Assembly: GCA_964409775.1 (NCBI GenBank)
Contig: CAYPEI010000001.1
Coordinates: forward strand, 285,353-349,352
From: JAHBXL01 sp964409775
GTDB taxonomy: Bacteria; Planctomycetota; Phycisphaerae; Phycisphaerales; UBA1924
DNA: 64,000 nucleotides
Direction of reading: 5' to 3'
How positions within the stretch are numbered: the stretch's first letter is position 1; each line of letters begins with the position of its first letter. Of the stretch, positions 42,737 to 51,615 are shown one piece after another. The notes below the pieces were generated by a model that was not told the origin of the DNA, made no database searches, and saw nothing but the letters and a program-made list of their open reading frames with translations. A program made the translations under genes and the position numbers.

Positions 42737-45088
42737 ATGCGCAAATCGCTCCTGGCATTCCTGGTAATCGTCTCCTTCGAGAGTGGTCTGGCCATCGCCC
42801 AGCCGGGCGACGATCTTGCCCGGTATTTCGGGTTTGCGCCGATGCGCACCGTGGTGATCGATGAGGACTGCGGTCCGGCGATCGTCGCGGACATGAACGG
42901 CGATGCCAAGCCGGACCTGGTGGTGGCCAACAACCGCAAGAGCCGCCTGGAAGTTCACCTCCTCCGTGCCGAGCCGCGCAGCGTGGAGCAGACCGAGCGG
43001 CAGACTCGGGCGAACGAGATTCCGCCGAATCCGTGGTATGACCGGGTGGATGTCAGCGTTCCTCATCGCGTGACCGCGGTGCGAGCGGTCGACTTCGATG
43101 CCGATGGGATGCTCGACCTCGTCTATGCGGGCAGCAACCCGGCCGAACTTGTGATCGTGCGGCAGTCGCCCAAGGGCAAGTTCCAGGTGGTCACGCGCCG
43201 CCGCGCCCCGGACCTTTCTTCTCGGCAGTCCGGGTTCCACGTTGTCGATCTGGTCGGCGACGACCTGCCGGAAGTCCTCGCACTTTCGGACGGCAAGGCT
43301 CAGGTCTTTCCTCTCAGCAGAACTGGCGTGATCGGTGATCCGCTTGTGCTGGCGTCCGCCGGCGCGCTCACCGCGCTCATCCCTGAAGATTTCGACGGCG
43401 ACGGCGCGACCGACCTTCTCGGCGTTTCCCCGGACGATGCCGCGCCTTTGAGGCTTTGGCTCCAGCGACAGGATCCGCGTTCGAGCGCGAAGCGCGGGCT
43501 GCTCGGAGCAGAAACCCGGTTCGAGATGCCGCAACTCCGCGATGCCGAGGCGATTCGTTTCCCCGGGAGGACCGCGGCGTCCATCGGCGTGATCGAGAAG
43601 GCCTCCCGCAGGATTGTGTTCTACGACTTCTCCAGCCGACCGGGGGCCGCGATTCTGTCCGGACATGCCGGCGGCGCCGAGATGGAAGCCCAGGCGGAAG
43701 TAATCGGGTTCTCTGACGGCGCAAGCAAGGAACGCTCGGTCGCGATTGCCGATCTGGACGGGGATGGTCTGCCCGACCTTGTCGCGACCGATGCGAAGAC
43801 CAACTCAATCGTCGTGCACCGGCAATCTCGTGGTATCGGGCTGGGGCGGGGCGAGGCGTTCAGCGCGTTCAAGAAGCCCAAGACCGTGGCGATGGAGCAG
43901 TGGGACGGAACGGGTCCACTCGAGGTCTTTGTCCTCTCCGAGGAAGAGAAGGCCGTCGGTGTCGCGCAGTTCGACGCCGCGAAGGGCCGCCTGGAGTTTC
44001 CCAAGCCCCTCACGCTCAAGACGCCCGGCGGAGTGCCGGTAGCAATGGCCGCGATCCGCATTGATGATCAGCCTGTACTGGCCGTTGTGATGAAGGTGAA
44101 ACGCGACCACACGCTCGAGTTGCACCGCCCCGCCGGCGAGCCGACGCTCATCGAGTTGAAAAACGTCAACCGACCGCCGCAGAGCATCCTCGCGGCGGAC
44201 CCTGACCAGGACGGTGTGACCGACCTTCTGTTGTTCACGCCCGGCGAGCCGATGGTGCTGGTGCGTGGAACAAAGGACGGTTCTGGGAGCGGTTTCGCCG
44301 TTCTGACAGATGCGGAGATGCCGCAGTTCGGTTTGGTTCAGGCGGCCGGCCCGGACAACACGGCCCTGCTGGATGTCACCGGGAACGGGCGCCCCGAACT
44401 GCTCATCGCCGATGAGAACTATGTTCGCGCGTGCACATTTGATCCCAAAGCGGGTTGGAAGGTGGTTGAACAAGTCACGGTCCGCGACGCGGGAGCAAAG
44501 TTGACGGGCCTCGCGGTGCTCGGCGCCGGATCGGGCGCCAAGGTGGTCGCGGCAGACCGCGGCAATGGGCGCGTGTTGATCCTGGCGAGGGAGCGCCCCG
44601 ACGACCCGCTTTCCGTGAGCGCGAAACTGCGCGTCCGCGGGTTTCCGCTCTCCGGCGTGTGGGCGGGCTCGTTCAGCGGATCCGATGAGCCGGCGATCCT
44701 CTGCACGAACGACGAGGGCATGGCGCTCGTCCGGCTGTCGGGCAGGCGGGCAGGGCTCGACGAGTTCGCCGCGTACAGGTCCGAGAGCGAGCAGCGGGTC
44801 GAGCACGAACTGCAGGCCGGAGACGTCAACGGCGATGGGTTCGTGGATGTCGTCGTGCTCGACGCCGGCGAACAGATGTGCCAGGTCCTGACGTTTTCCG
44901 CCGCGCGGAAGTTGCATCCGGCCATGGAGTTTGAGGTCTTCCAGACCAGGCTGTTCTCGGGTGGTGCGCCGCGACAGTTCGAGCCTCGGGCCGAGATCCT
45001 GGCCGACGCAACCGGCGACGGAAAGCAGGACATCGTGCTCATCGTGCACGACCGGGTGCAGATCTACCCGCAGGCCACCAAGCCATGA
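42737..45088 (+). CDS. Exported FG-GAP/VCBS-type beta-propeller protein
   Basis: A 783-residue protein with signal peptide SLLAFLVIVSFESGLAIAQ and GGAGG at 42727-42731 before the ATG. It carries repeated Asp-rich calcium loops of the FG-GAP/VCBS type: VADMNGDAKPDLVVAN, VDFDADGMLDLVYAG, EDFDGDGATDLLGVS, ADLDGDGLPDLVATD, AADPDQDGVTDLLLF, DVTGNGRPELLIAD, GDVNGDGFVDVVVLD, ADATGDGKQDIVLIV. Such repeats fold as an integrin-like beta-propeller. The protein is probably a periplasmic or surface binding protein. It follows the third dockerin gene by 83 bases on the same strand, so co-transcription is possible. Confidence 0.85.
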   Translation: MRKSLLAFLVIVSFESGLAIAQPGDDLARYFGFAPMRTVVIDEDCGPAIVADMNGDAKPDLVVANNRKSRLEVHLLRAEPRSVEQTERQTRANEIPPNPWYDRVDVSVPHRVTAVRAVDFDADGMLDLVYAGSNPAELVIVRQSPKGKFQVVTRRRAPDLSSRQSGFHVVDLVGDDLPEVLALSDGKAQVFPLSRTGVIGDPLVLASAGALTALIPEDFDGDGATDLLGVSPDDAAPLRLWLQRQDPRSSAKRGLLGAETRFEMPQLRDAEAIRFPGRTAASIGVIEKASRRIVFYDFSSRPGAAILSGHAGGAEMEAQAEVIGFSDGASKERSVAIADLDGDGLPDLVATDAKTNSIVVHRQSRGIGLGRGEAFSAFKKPKTVAMEQWDGTGPLEVFVLSEEEKAVGVAQFDAAKGRLEFPKPLTLKTPGGVPVAMAAIRIDDQPVLAVVMKVKRDHTLELHRPAGEPTLIELKNVNRPPQSILAADPDQDGVTDLLLFTPGEPMVLVRGTKDGSGSGFAVLTDAEMPQFGLVQAAGPDNTALLDVTGNGRPELLIADENYVRACTFDPKAGWKVVEQVTVRDAGAKLTGLAVLGAGSGAKVVAADRGNGRVLILARERPDDPLSVSAKLRVRGFPLSGVWAGSFSGSDEPAILCTNDEGMALVRLSGRRAGLDEFAAYRSESEQRVEHELQAGDVNGDGFVDVVVLDAGEQMCQVLTFSAARKLHPAMEFEVFQTRLFSGGAPRQFEPRAEILADATGDGKQDIVLIVHDRVQIYPQATKP

Positions 45089-45108
45089 GCGAATCGCCTC
45101 CGGCGGCG

Positions 45109-45137
45109 TTGCCGGTTGTCGGAACCGGGGCTATGGT
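45109..45137 (+). promoter_or_regulatory. Promoter of tRNA-Leu
   Basis: TTGCCG (45109-45114), 17-base spacer, TATGGT (45132-45137). A start near 45144 fits the tRNA 5' end at 45154. Confidence 0.4.
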
Positions 45138-45153
45138 TTGACGCTTGCAAAAT

Positions 45154-45237
45154 GCGGTCGTGGCGGAATTGGCAGACGCGCCAGATTCAGGTTCTGGTGG
45201 GGTCACACCCGTGGAGGTTCGACTCCTCTCGACCGCA
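45154..45237 (+). tRNA. tRNA-Leu(CAG)
   Basis: An 84-nucleotide class II tRNA. The acceptor stem GCGGTCG (45154-45160) pairs perfectly with CGACCGC (45230-45236); discriminator A is at 45237. The anticodon stem CCAGA/TCTGG encloses loop TTCAGGT with anticodon CAG at 45188-45190, reading CUG codons. A long variable arm (TGGGGTCACACCC) and T-loop TTCGACT confirm tRNA-Leu. CCA is not encoded. Confidence 0.95.
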
Positions 45238-45269
45238 TTCGAGGACTGCTGCGAAAGCAAGCGCCAAGG

Positions 45270-45299
45270 ACCCTCCGAACGGAGGGTTCTTGTGCTTTT
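45270..45299 (+). terminator. Terminator after tRNA-Leu
   Basis: A stem of ACCCTCC (45270-45276) with GGAGGGT (45281-45287), loop GAAC, is followed by a T-rich run TCTTGTGCTTTT. Confidence 0.7.
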
Positions 45300-45375
45300 G
45301 ATGCTTCAACGTCGCGTCTCCGCCGCCGGTACACTCGCCGGGTGCAGTCATTGCCGTTGAAGGAGCATCGCGAAG

Positions 45376-46416
45376 ATGATCGATCTCAGATTCCCCATCC
45401 CGGCCTTCGTCACGGGGGTGCTCGCCGTGGCGGTGATCGCCGCGGCCCGATCGAGCACGGAGCCGCCAGCGACCCCGCCGGCTCCTGTCAACTCCCCCGC
45501 CGAGCGCGTTGATCGGGTGACGTTGAGCGACGGCCGGGTGGTCGCAGCACCCATTCTCAAGGAAACAGCGGAGTTCCTGTGGCTGGACCTCGGCTTTGAT
45601 GTGCTGCAGGTTCCTCGCGGCAGCGTAGAGTCCATCGAGCGTGCCGAAGTTCCCGACGCAGGTGTGGAAGCGAAGAGCATCAAGGACCTGTTCCGCACGG
45701 CCGAACGCCTCCCCGAGCGCACGCCCAAGGAACTCGCCCGGCGGTTCGGCGGTGCGGTGATCAAGGTCCAGACGCCTCGAGGACTGGGTTCGGGGTTCAT
45801 CATCGATCCGGCCGGGTACGCGATCACCAACGCCCACGTGGTCCAGGGCGAGCGCCGGATCAAGGTGACGGTGTACGAGCAGGGCGAGCGGGATTTCCGC
45901 CTGAGGATCTACGAGAACGTTGAACTCGTCGCGGTCAACAACCACATCGACCTGGCGCTCATCCACATCAAGCCGGGCAAGGACGAAGGCCCTGCCGAGT
46001 TTCCGTGTGTCATGGTGCAGGGCGCGGAGGATCTCGCCGCAGGCCAGGATGTCTTTGCGATCGGTGCTCCTCTCGGGCTGGAGCGAACGCTCAGCCGCGG
46101 CGTGGTCTCCACCACCCAGCGTTCCTTCGAGGGTCTGACCTATATCCAGACCGACACCCAGATCAACCCCGGAAACTCCGGCGGCCCGTTGTTCAATCTC
46201 CGGGGCGAGGTGATCGGCGTGACAAACATGGGCATCCCGCTGGGCGAAGGGCTGAACTTCGCCATCCCGGTGCGATACGTCAAGGACTTTGTGCGGAATC
46301 GCGACGCGTTTGCATTCAATGCGCAGAACCCCAACGCTGGGTACAAGTACAACGACCCGCCCACACGGTCGGTGTTCACGCCACCGGCCGCGCTCGACGA
46401 TGCGAGCGCGCCATAA
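45376..46416 (+). CDS. HtrA/DegP-like trypsin-fold serine protease without PDZ domain
   Basis: A 346-residue protein with an N-terminal hydrophobic segment (IPAFVTGVLAVAVIAAA) that anchors or exports it. Residues about 45-95 look like a small beta domain (VTLSDGRVVAAPILKETAEF). The protease domain has the catalytic triad: H154 in ITNAHVV, D192 in NNHIDLALIHI and S268 in NPGNSGGPL. It ends shortly after the protease domain in a Pro/Ala-rich tail; the PDZ domains of DegP are missing. A role in envelope protein quality control or signalling is likely. It starts 138 bases after the tRNA. Confidence 0.9.
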   Translation: MIDLRFPIPAFVTGVLAVAVIAAARSSTEPPATPPAPVNSPAERVDRVTLSDGRVVAAPILKETAEFLWLDLGFDVLQVPRGSVESIERAEVPDAGVEAKSIKDLFRTAERLPERTPKELARRFGGAVIKVQTPRGLGSGFIIDPAGYAITNAHVVQGERRIKVTVYEQGERDFRLRIYENVELVAVNNHIDLALIHIKPGKDEGPAEFPCVMVQGAEDLAAGQDVFAIGAPLGLERTLSRGVVSTTQRSFEGLTYIQTDTQINPGNSGGPLFNLRGEVIGVTNMGIPLGEGLNFAIPVRYVKDFVRNRDAFAFNAQNPNAGYKYNDPPTRSVFTPPAALDDASAP

Positions 46417-46468
46417 GTGCCCGTACGCAGGTGGCGAGGCCACGCGGACCTCGTAGAAGGAAGATCAC

Positions 46469-48415
46469 ATGCTGTTTGCAACCCAGTCTCGTTGGGCCGT
46501 TGCGGCGATCCTCGGCGCCGTGTCGCTTGCAGGCGCCGACAACCCCGTCATCGAGGACATCGCCCAGAAGGATAGTTTCCTCGTGGTTTCGCTGCCCAAC
46601 TGGCCGGCGGCGAAGTCCGCGTTCATGCGCTCGCCCGCGGGCCAGTTGTGGCAGGACAAGGCCGTGCAGGACTGGGTCACGCGCATGTGGAAGGACCAGC
46701 GCGAGCAGGCCTCCGCGGAGCAGGTGCAACTCCTTGACGATCTGCTCGATCATCTGGATGACCTCGGGGAGCCCGCCGGCGCGATCGGAGGGGCGTGGAG
46801 CCTCAAGAAGGACCCCGCGGCCAAAGAGACCTCGGATGGCACACCCGCGGGCATGATCTCGAGCATGCTCCTGCTCGCGGACTTCGGGGCAAATGCCCAG
46901 AAGGCCGAGGCCGCGATTGTTGAGTTCCTTGAGGAGCAGGCCAAGAAGGACCGCCTCACGCTCACGCATTCGACCGTTGCGGGTATCGAGGTTCACGAGA
47001 TCGAACTGAAGACCGCGGCGGAGAGTGCAGAAGACGGCGCCGCGTCTAATCCCGACGATGCATCACCCGATCCTGATGAAGATCCGGACCTTGGCGCATT
47101 TGGCGGACTCGGCGGCCCGGACTTCTCCTCGCTGTTCAGCCGAGGCGAAGGGCCGATCAAGTTGCTGCTCGCGCGGACCGGCGGATCGATCGTGGTCGCT
47201 TCGCAGCAGGACGGGCTGGAGCATGCGCTCGACCGACTCGCGGGGGCCAACCGCCCGCATCTCACAGACAGCGAAGACTGGAATGCCGCGGTCGCGCAGC
47301 ATCCCCGCGGCGGGCACCTCTTCTGCTGCGTGTTCATCAACGACTCGATGCGGGAACTGCTCCGAGGCGCCGGGGGCGGGCTGTCGCAGGCGCTCCCGCT
47401 GCCCGTCGAGGAGATGGGATTGGGCTTCGACAAGATCGTCGCAACGCTCGGCCTGGCGCCCGTCCGGGCGATCAGCCTTGGCGCACGTTTCGACGCCGAA
47501 GCGGGCGGCACGCCCGTGTTCGAGCAGACGCTGGGGGTGCTGTTGAAGGAGAAGGCCGGCCTTTTCACGCTGCTGGATGGCGAGGGCGCCGCGTTCGAGC
47601 CGCCGCAGTGGATCGGCGCCGATGTGGCGGGGGTGGGCCGATTCAATCTTCGTTTCGACCGCATCGTGCCGCTGCTGGAGCAGATCGTCAAGACTCTTCC
47701 CCCGGACTTGCAAGGGATCGCCTCCGGGGGCGTGCAGTTCGTCAAGTCGTCATTCGGGCCGGCGTTTGAGGCGATGGGGCCCGAGTTGTACCTGGTCGAC
47801 ACGCTCGCCCGTCCGCTCTCGGCTCGGAGCGAGTCGCGTGTCGTGGCCATCAAGGTGCGTGATGAACTGACCGTTGCCAATGCCACCTCCGGCATCGCCG
47901 CGCAGATCGGGCTCGAGCCCCGGGACTTTCAGGGCGCACAGATCTACGAGTCCGAGGATCGAACGCTCGGCGCGGGCTTGGGCTTCGGCTGGCTGTTCAT
48001 CGGCGAACCCACCGGTGTTGAGAGTGCGATGCGGAGAGCGGCCAATCCCGCCGAGGCCGGCCAGCCCCTGGCAGGCAGCGACCGCTTCCGCAGGGCTGTC
48101 GCCGCGGCCAATGCGTCCGGCGTCGGTCTGATTCAGAGTTGGACGGACGATCAGCAGTCGATCGAGTACGCGATCTGGTCCGCTCAGAACCCGGCGGCGA
48201 TCATGCGTGCCCAGTGGGAGCAGATGGATGGTCTTGATGCCGCGGACATCGACGAGTTGATGCAGGGGATCGAGCACCAGGTGCCGGCCTGGGTCCGGGA
48301 CGTGCCGTCGATCGACCTGTTCAAGAAGTACATCGACAGCGGCGCGTTTTCCATGCGTTCGACACCTGACGGTTTCCGAGCGACGTACTCCACTCTTCCG
48401 CCCCGGAAGCCGTGA
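46469..48415 (+). CDS. Large exported protein of unknown function
   Basis: A 648-residue protein I do not recognise. It has a short signal-like start (WAVAAILGAVSLAGADN). The opening of the mature part, DSFLVVSLPNWPAAKSAFMR, followed by SPAGQLWQDKAVQDWV, resembles the start of planctomycete proteins annotated only as DUF3352-like, but this is a weak comparison. The chain is mixed alpha/beta with an acidic low-complexity stretch at about 188-215 (DGAASNPDDASPDPDEDPDL). No catalytic motif is apparent. It follows the HtrA-like gene by 52 bases and precedes the MoxR operon. Confidence 0.68.
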   Translation: MLFATQSRWAVAAILGAVSLAGADNPVIEDIAQKDSFLVVSLPNWPAAKSAFMRSPAGQLWQDKAVQDWVTRMWKDQREQASAEQVQLLDDLLDHLDDLGEPAGAIGGAWSLKKDPAAKETSDGTPAGMISSMLLLADFGANAQKAEAAIVEFLEEQAKKDRLTLTHSTVAGIEVHEIELKTAAESAEDGAASNPDDASPDPDEDPDLGAFGGLGGPDFSSLFSRGEGPIKLLLARTGGSIVVASQQDGLEHALDRLAGANRPHLTDSEDWNAAVAQHPRGGHLFCCVFINDSMRELLRGAGGGLSQALPLPVEEMGLGFDKIVATLGLAPVRAISLGARFDAEAGGTPVFEQTLGVLLKEKAGLFTLLDGEGAAFEPPQWIGADVAGVGRFNLRFDRIVPLLEQIVKTLPPDLQGIASGGVQFVKSSFGPAFEAMGPELYLVDTLARPLSARSESRVVAIKVRDELTVANATSGIAAQIGLEPRDFQGAQIYESEDRTLGAGLGFGWLFIGEPTGVESAMRRAANPAEAGQPLAGSDRFRRAVAAANASGVGLIQSWTDDQQSIEYAIWSAQNPAAIMRAQWEQMDGLDAADIDELMQGIEHQVPAWVRDVPSIDLFKKYIDSGAFSMRSTPDGFRATYSTLPPRKP

Positions 48416-48575
48416 CGGAGCGTCGCCTCTCGTGCGTCGCTGTGGACCGGAAGGGGCGCGTGGCCCCACGAATCGTCAGCACCGCCAACTGGGCGGCGGT
48501 CAGGTGCATGCCGGACGTTGATCCGGAGAGCGCTGACCGGTATCTGGACTTTCCGACGTTCTTTGGGGAAACCCG

Positions 48576-49592
48576 ATGTCGATGGTGAGCCTTCCGCCTC
48601 CCGCCCAAGATGAACTTGAACGAATCAGCGGCCCCCTGCGAGCCCTCGAAAGGCGCGTGGCGGAAGTGGTTGTGGGTCAGTCCGCCATGGTCCGCGGGCT
48701 TCTCATCGGCCTGCTCTCCGGTGGCCACGTGCTCCTGGAGGGCGTGCCCGGGCTGGCCAAGACTCTGACGGTTTCAACACTTGCCCGAGGCCTGGACTGC
48801 ACGTTCAAGCGGATCCAGTTCACGCCGGACCTGCTGCCCGCCGACCTTGTCGGCACGCTGGTCTACTCGCCGCGGGACGGTACGTTCACGCCGCGCAAGG
48901 GTCCGGTGTTCGCCAACCTTGTGCTCGCCGACGAGGTGAATCGCGCTCCGGCGAAGGTGCAGAGCGCGCTGCTGGAGGCGATGCAGGAGCGGCAGGTCAC
49001 GATCGGCGACGAGACGTACGAACTGCCGCGCCCGTTCCTTGTGCTGGCGACACAGAACCCGGTCGAACAGGAAGGCACGTATCCGCTGCCCGAGGCGCAG
49101 GTCGACCGCTTCCTGCTCAAACTGCGGGTGACCTATCCGACGCGCGCGGAAGAACGGGCAATCCTCGACCGGATGGCCTTCACCCAGCCCCAGGCGATGG
49201 ACTCGCAGCGAAAAGAGCCGGTCCTTCATCCCCGCGAACTGATCGCCGCCCGCGCCCTTGTCGATCGTGTGCACATCGATGAGAAAGTCCGCGAGTACAT
49301 CGTGGACATTGTGCGTGCCACACGGCCCGAGACGCCGCCCGCGGGTCGCGCCGAGCGGACAGAGCAACTCGTTGATTTCGGCGCGTCGCCCCGAGCAACG
49401 ATCGCCATCGCCCTGGCCGCCAGGGCCATCGCGGTGCTCGAAGGACGAGCCTATGTCACGCCGCACGACGTGAAGGCGGTTTCGCCCGACGTTCTCCGGC
49501 ATCGAGTCGTGCCGAGTTACGAGGCCGAAGCCCGCGAACTGACCGCCGACGACCTTGTCGCACGGGTGCTCGAGCGCGTGCCCGCCCCGTGA
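48576..49592 (+). CDS. MoxR-family AAA+ ATPase
   Basis: A 338-residue AAA+ ATPase. Walker A is EGVPGLAKT, Walker B NLVLADEVNRAPAKVQ, and sensor 1 is LATQNPVEQEGTYPLPEAQ. The C-terminal lid domain follows. MoxR proteins act as chaperones that help activate or assemble von Willebrand-domain proteins; those are encoded four and five genes on. It heads a tight co-directional run: DUF58, lipoprotein, BatA, BatB/C, BatD, BatE-like. Confidence 0.95.
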   Translation: MSMVSLPPPAQDELERISGPLRALERRVAEVVVGQSAMVRGLLIGLLSGGHVLLEGVPGLAKTLTVSTLARGLDCTFKRIQFTPDLLPADLVGTLVYSPRDGTFTPRKGPVFANLVLADEVNRAPAKVQSALLEAMQERQVTIGDETYELPRPFLVLATQNPVEQEGTYPLPEAQVDRFLLKLRVTYPTRAEERAILDRMAFTQPQAMDSQRKEPVLHPRELIAARALVDRVHIDEKVREYIVDIVRATRPETPPAGRAERTEQLVDFGASPRATIAIALAARAIAVLEGRAYVTPHDVKAVSPDVLRHRVVPSYEAEARELTADDLVARVLERVPAP

Positions 49593-49615
49593 TCTCCCCG
49601 ACCCGGTGATCGACC

Positions 49616-50581
49616 ATGACCCCAGCCGAACTCGCCCGACAGGTTCGCCTGCTCGAACTCGGCACCCGACGACGGGTGACGGAGGTCTTCGCGGGCGAGT
49701 ACACCTCCGCATTCAAGGGTCGCGGCATGGAGTTTTCGGAGGTTCGGGAGTACCAGCCCGGCGACGATGTCCGCTTCATCGACTGGAATGTGACGGCCCG
49801 CTCCGGCAAGCCGTTCATCAAGCGATTTGTCGAAGAACGCGAGTTGACAGTCATGCTGGCGGTCGATCTCTCCGCGTCGTTTGAGTTCGGCACCGCGCCC
49901 CATGCCCTCGAAGGCCAGGCTGCAGGAGAGTGGTCAGTTCTGGCGGATGGATCCAAGCGGGCCCTCGCCGCCAAGGTTGGTGCGCTGCTGGCCTTTGCGG
50001 CAGTCCGATCGGGAGACCGCGTCGGACTCTGCGCCTTCACCGACCGGGTCGAGCACTACGTGCCGCCGCGCAAAGGCTCCAGGCACGCGCTGCGGCTTGT
50101 TCGCGAACTGCTGGCGCTCGAGCCGAAGGGCCGCGGCACCGATCTCGCGCCGGTCGCCGATCGGCTGCGAAGGCTGCTGCACCGCCGTTCGCTCGTCTTT
50201 GTCATTTCCGATTTCCTGTCCACAGCGCCGGGCGGAGCAAAGGCGTTTGAGCACAGCCTGCGACGCCTTGGCCGCGCCGGCACCTCGCGCGGCGGGCATG
50301 ATCTCATCGCCGCCGTCGTGCGGGACCGCCGCGATGCGGAACTGGTCTCGGCCGGCCTCGTGCGCGTCCGAGATCCGGAAACGGGGATCGAGGGTGTGCT
50401 CGATACCTCCAGCCGGCGAGTCCGGGAGGCCTACGCCGCGACCTTCAAGGTGGCAGATGGCGAACTGGACCGAACGCTCGCGGGGGCCGGCCTGCGGGGC
50501 GGCCGATCCAGAGTCGACCTGTGGACCCACCTGCCGCCTGTGCACAGCCTCGTGGAACTGTTCCACAGGAGGGAGCGGTGA
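49616..50581 (+). CDS. DUF58-domain protein of the MoxR/Bat operon
   Basis: A 321-residue protein. The diagnostic DUF58 block is GRGMEFSEVREYQPGDDVR, then FIDWNVTARSGKPFIKRF. It is followed by a VWA-like fold with AVDLSASFEFG and RSLVFVISDFLS. These proteins lie between MoxR and the VWA proteins in many genomes and probably form part of the same complex. It starts 23 bases after moxR and ends overlapping the next gene (GTGA). Confidence 0.92.
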   Translation: MTPAELARQVRLLELGTRRRVTEVFAGEYTSAFKGRGMEFSEVREYQPGDDVRFIDWNVTARSGKPFIKRFVEERELTVMLAVDLSASFEFGTAPHALEGQAAGEWSVLADGSKRALAAKVGALLAFAAVRSGDRVGLCAFTDRVEHYVPPRKGSRHALRLVRELLALEPKGRGTDLAPVADRLRRLLHRRSLVFVISDFLSTAPGGAKAFEHSLRRLGRAGTSRGGHDLIAAVVRDRRDAELVSAGLVRVRDPETGIEGVLDTSSRRVREAYAATFKVADGELDRTLAGAGLRGGRSRVDLWTHLPPVHSLVELFHRRER

Positions 50582-51615
50582 AGCGCGTGGTGCTTCAACT
50601 CGTGCTCGTGGCGTGCCTGGCGGCGGTATTCTCGGCGGCGGGTTGCGATCGGACGACACCGAACGCGCCCCGCTTCGCAGCGTCTCGGGTGACCTCCGCA
50701 TTCGGTCTGAATGTCTCGGTGTTCGTGTCGAAACAGCAGATCGGTGTCGCAGACCGTCTGGAGTTGCTGGTCGAAGCGCGTCGTGAGCGCGGCGATGAAC
50801 AAGTCGCCTGGCCCTCAAGTCTCGCGGATGCCGCCGCGGGGAAGCCGTTCCCACCTCAGCAAGACCTTTCGGCTCCTGGCGACTGGACAGTTCTCGAGGC
50901 GTCCCGGCGCGTGCTTGCTCCCGGGCACGAGATCCTTGAACTGGTGCTCGAGCCCTATCTGCCCGGCGAAAAGCCCATACCCTCCTTCCAGTTCGAAATC
51001 GAGAGGCAGTCGGTAACGACCGAGCCGATCCCGGTGTCGGTCGTCTCTGAGCGGCGAGAAGTACAGTCTGCGCAGGACCCGCTCGCCGGACTGCCGAATC
51101 TTGACGGCGCGTTGCGGCCTGCGCCGCGGCCGAGGCCGTGGCTGCAGGAGCCGTCGACATGGGCCCTGCTCGGCGGTGGCGGCGTGCTGGTGCTGGCAGG
51201 CGGTGCCGCAGTGCTGGGGCGGCGCTACTCGCGACGGAGGACCCAGTCGCCGGACCAGATTCTCGATTCCAAACTCGCGGACTTGCGCGACACCGCCGCA
51301 TCCGGCACCGACCGGGACGCCGCGGCGCTGGTCGAGCATTCGATCTCTGCGCTGCGTCAATGGCTCGCAGCAACGCGGGGAGTGTCGGTCGCGACGACCG
51401 GTCCGGAACTCGCCTCATGGCTGTCCGCGCGGCCGGGCGCGGCCGCCGGCGAACTGGCTGCCCATCTGCTCGCTCGCGACCGTGATCGGTTTGCACCCGC
51501 AGGATCGGTCGATCTCGCCGCGGCCCGTGCGCTGCTCAACTGCATCGCCGCGTTCGTCGCGGCATGCCGGGTGATAGACTGCGAATCGCCGGCGACTGGA
51601 GGTGGAGACGCCTGA
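50578..51615 (+). CDS. Predicted lipoprotein with a membrane helix, Bat operon
   Basis: A 345-residue protein; GTG at 50578 overlaps the DUF58 stop. Residues 1-23 form a lipoprotein signal with lipobox SAAGC. A beta-rich extracytoplasmic domain (about 30-190) precedes a Pro-linker, a membrane helix (LLGGGGVLVLAGGAAVL) and a cytoplasmic helical domain with LVEHSISALRQWLAATRG. This layout matches the DUF4381/BatD-tail class of proteins common between DUF58 and BatA. The lipobox and the second helix together are unusual; the first helix may instead be a plain signal peptide. The stop overlaps batA by one base. Confidence 0.75.
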   Translation: MKRVVLQLVLVACLAAVFSAAGCDRTTPNAPRFAASRVTSAFGLNVSVFVSKQQIGVADRLELLVEARRERGDEQVAWPSSLADAAAGKPFPPQQDLSAPGDWTVLEASRRVLAPGHEILELVLEPYLPGEKPIPSFQFEIERQSVTTEPIPVSVVSERREVQSAQDPLAGLPNLDGALRPAPRPRPWLQEPSTWALLGGGGVLVLAGGAAVLGRRYSRRRTQSPDQILDSKLADLRDTAASGTDRDAAALVEHSISALRQWLAATRGVSVATTGPELASWLSARPGAAAGELAAHLLARDRDRFAPAGSVDLAAARALLNCIAAFVAACRVIDCESPATGGGDA

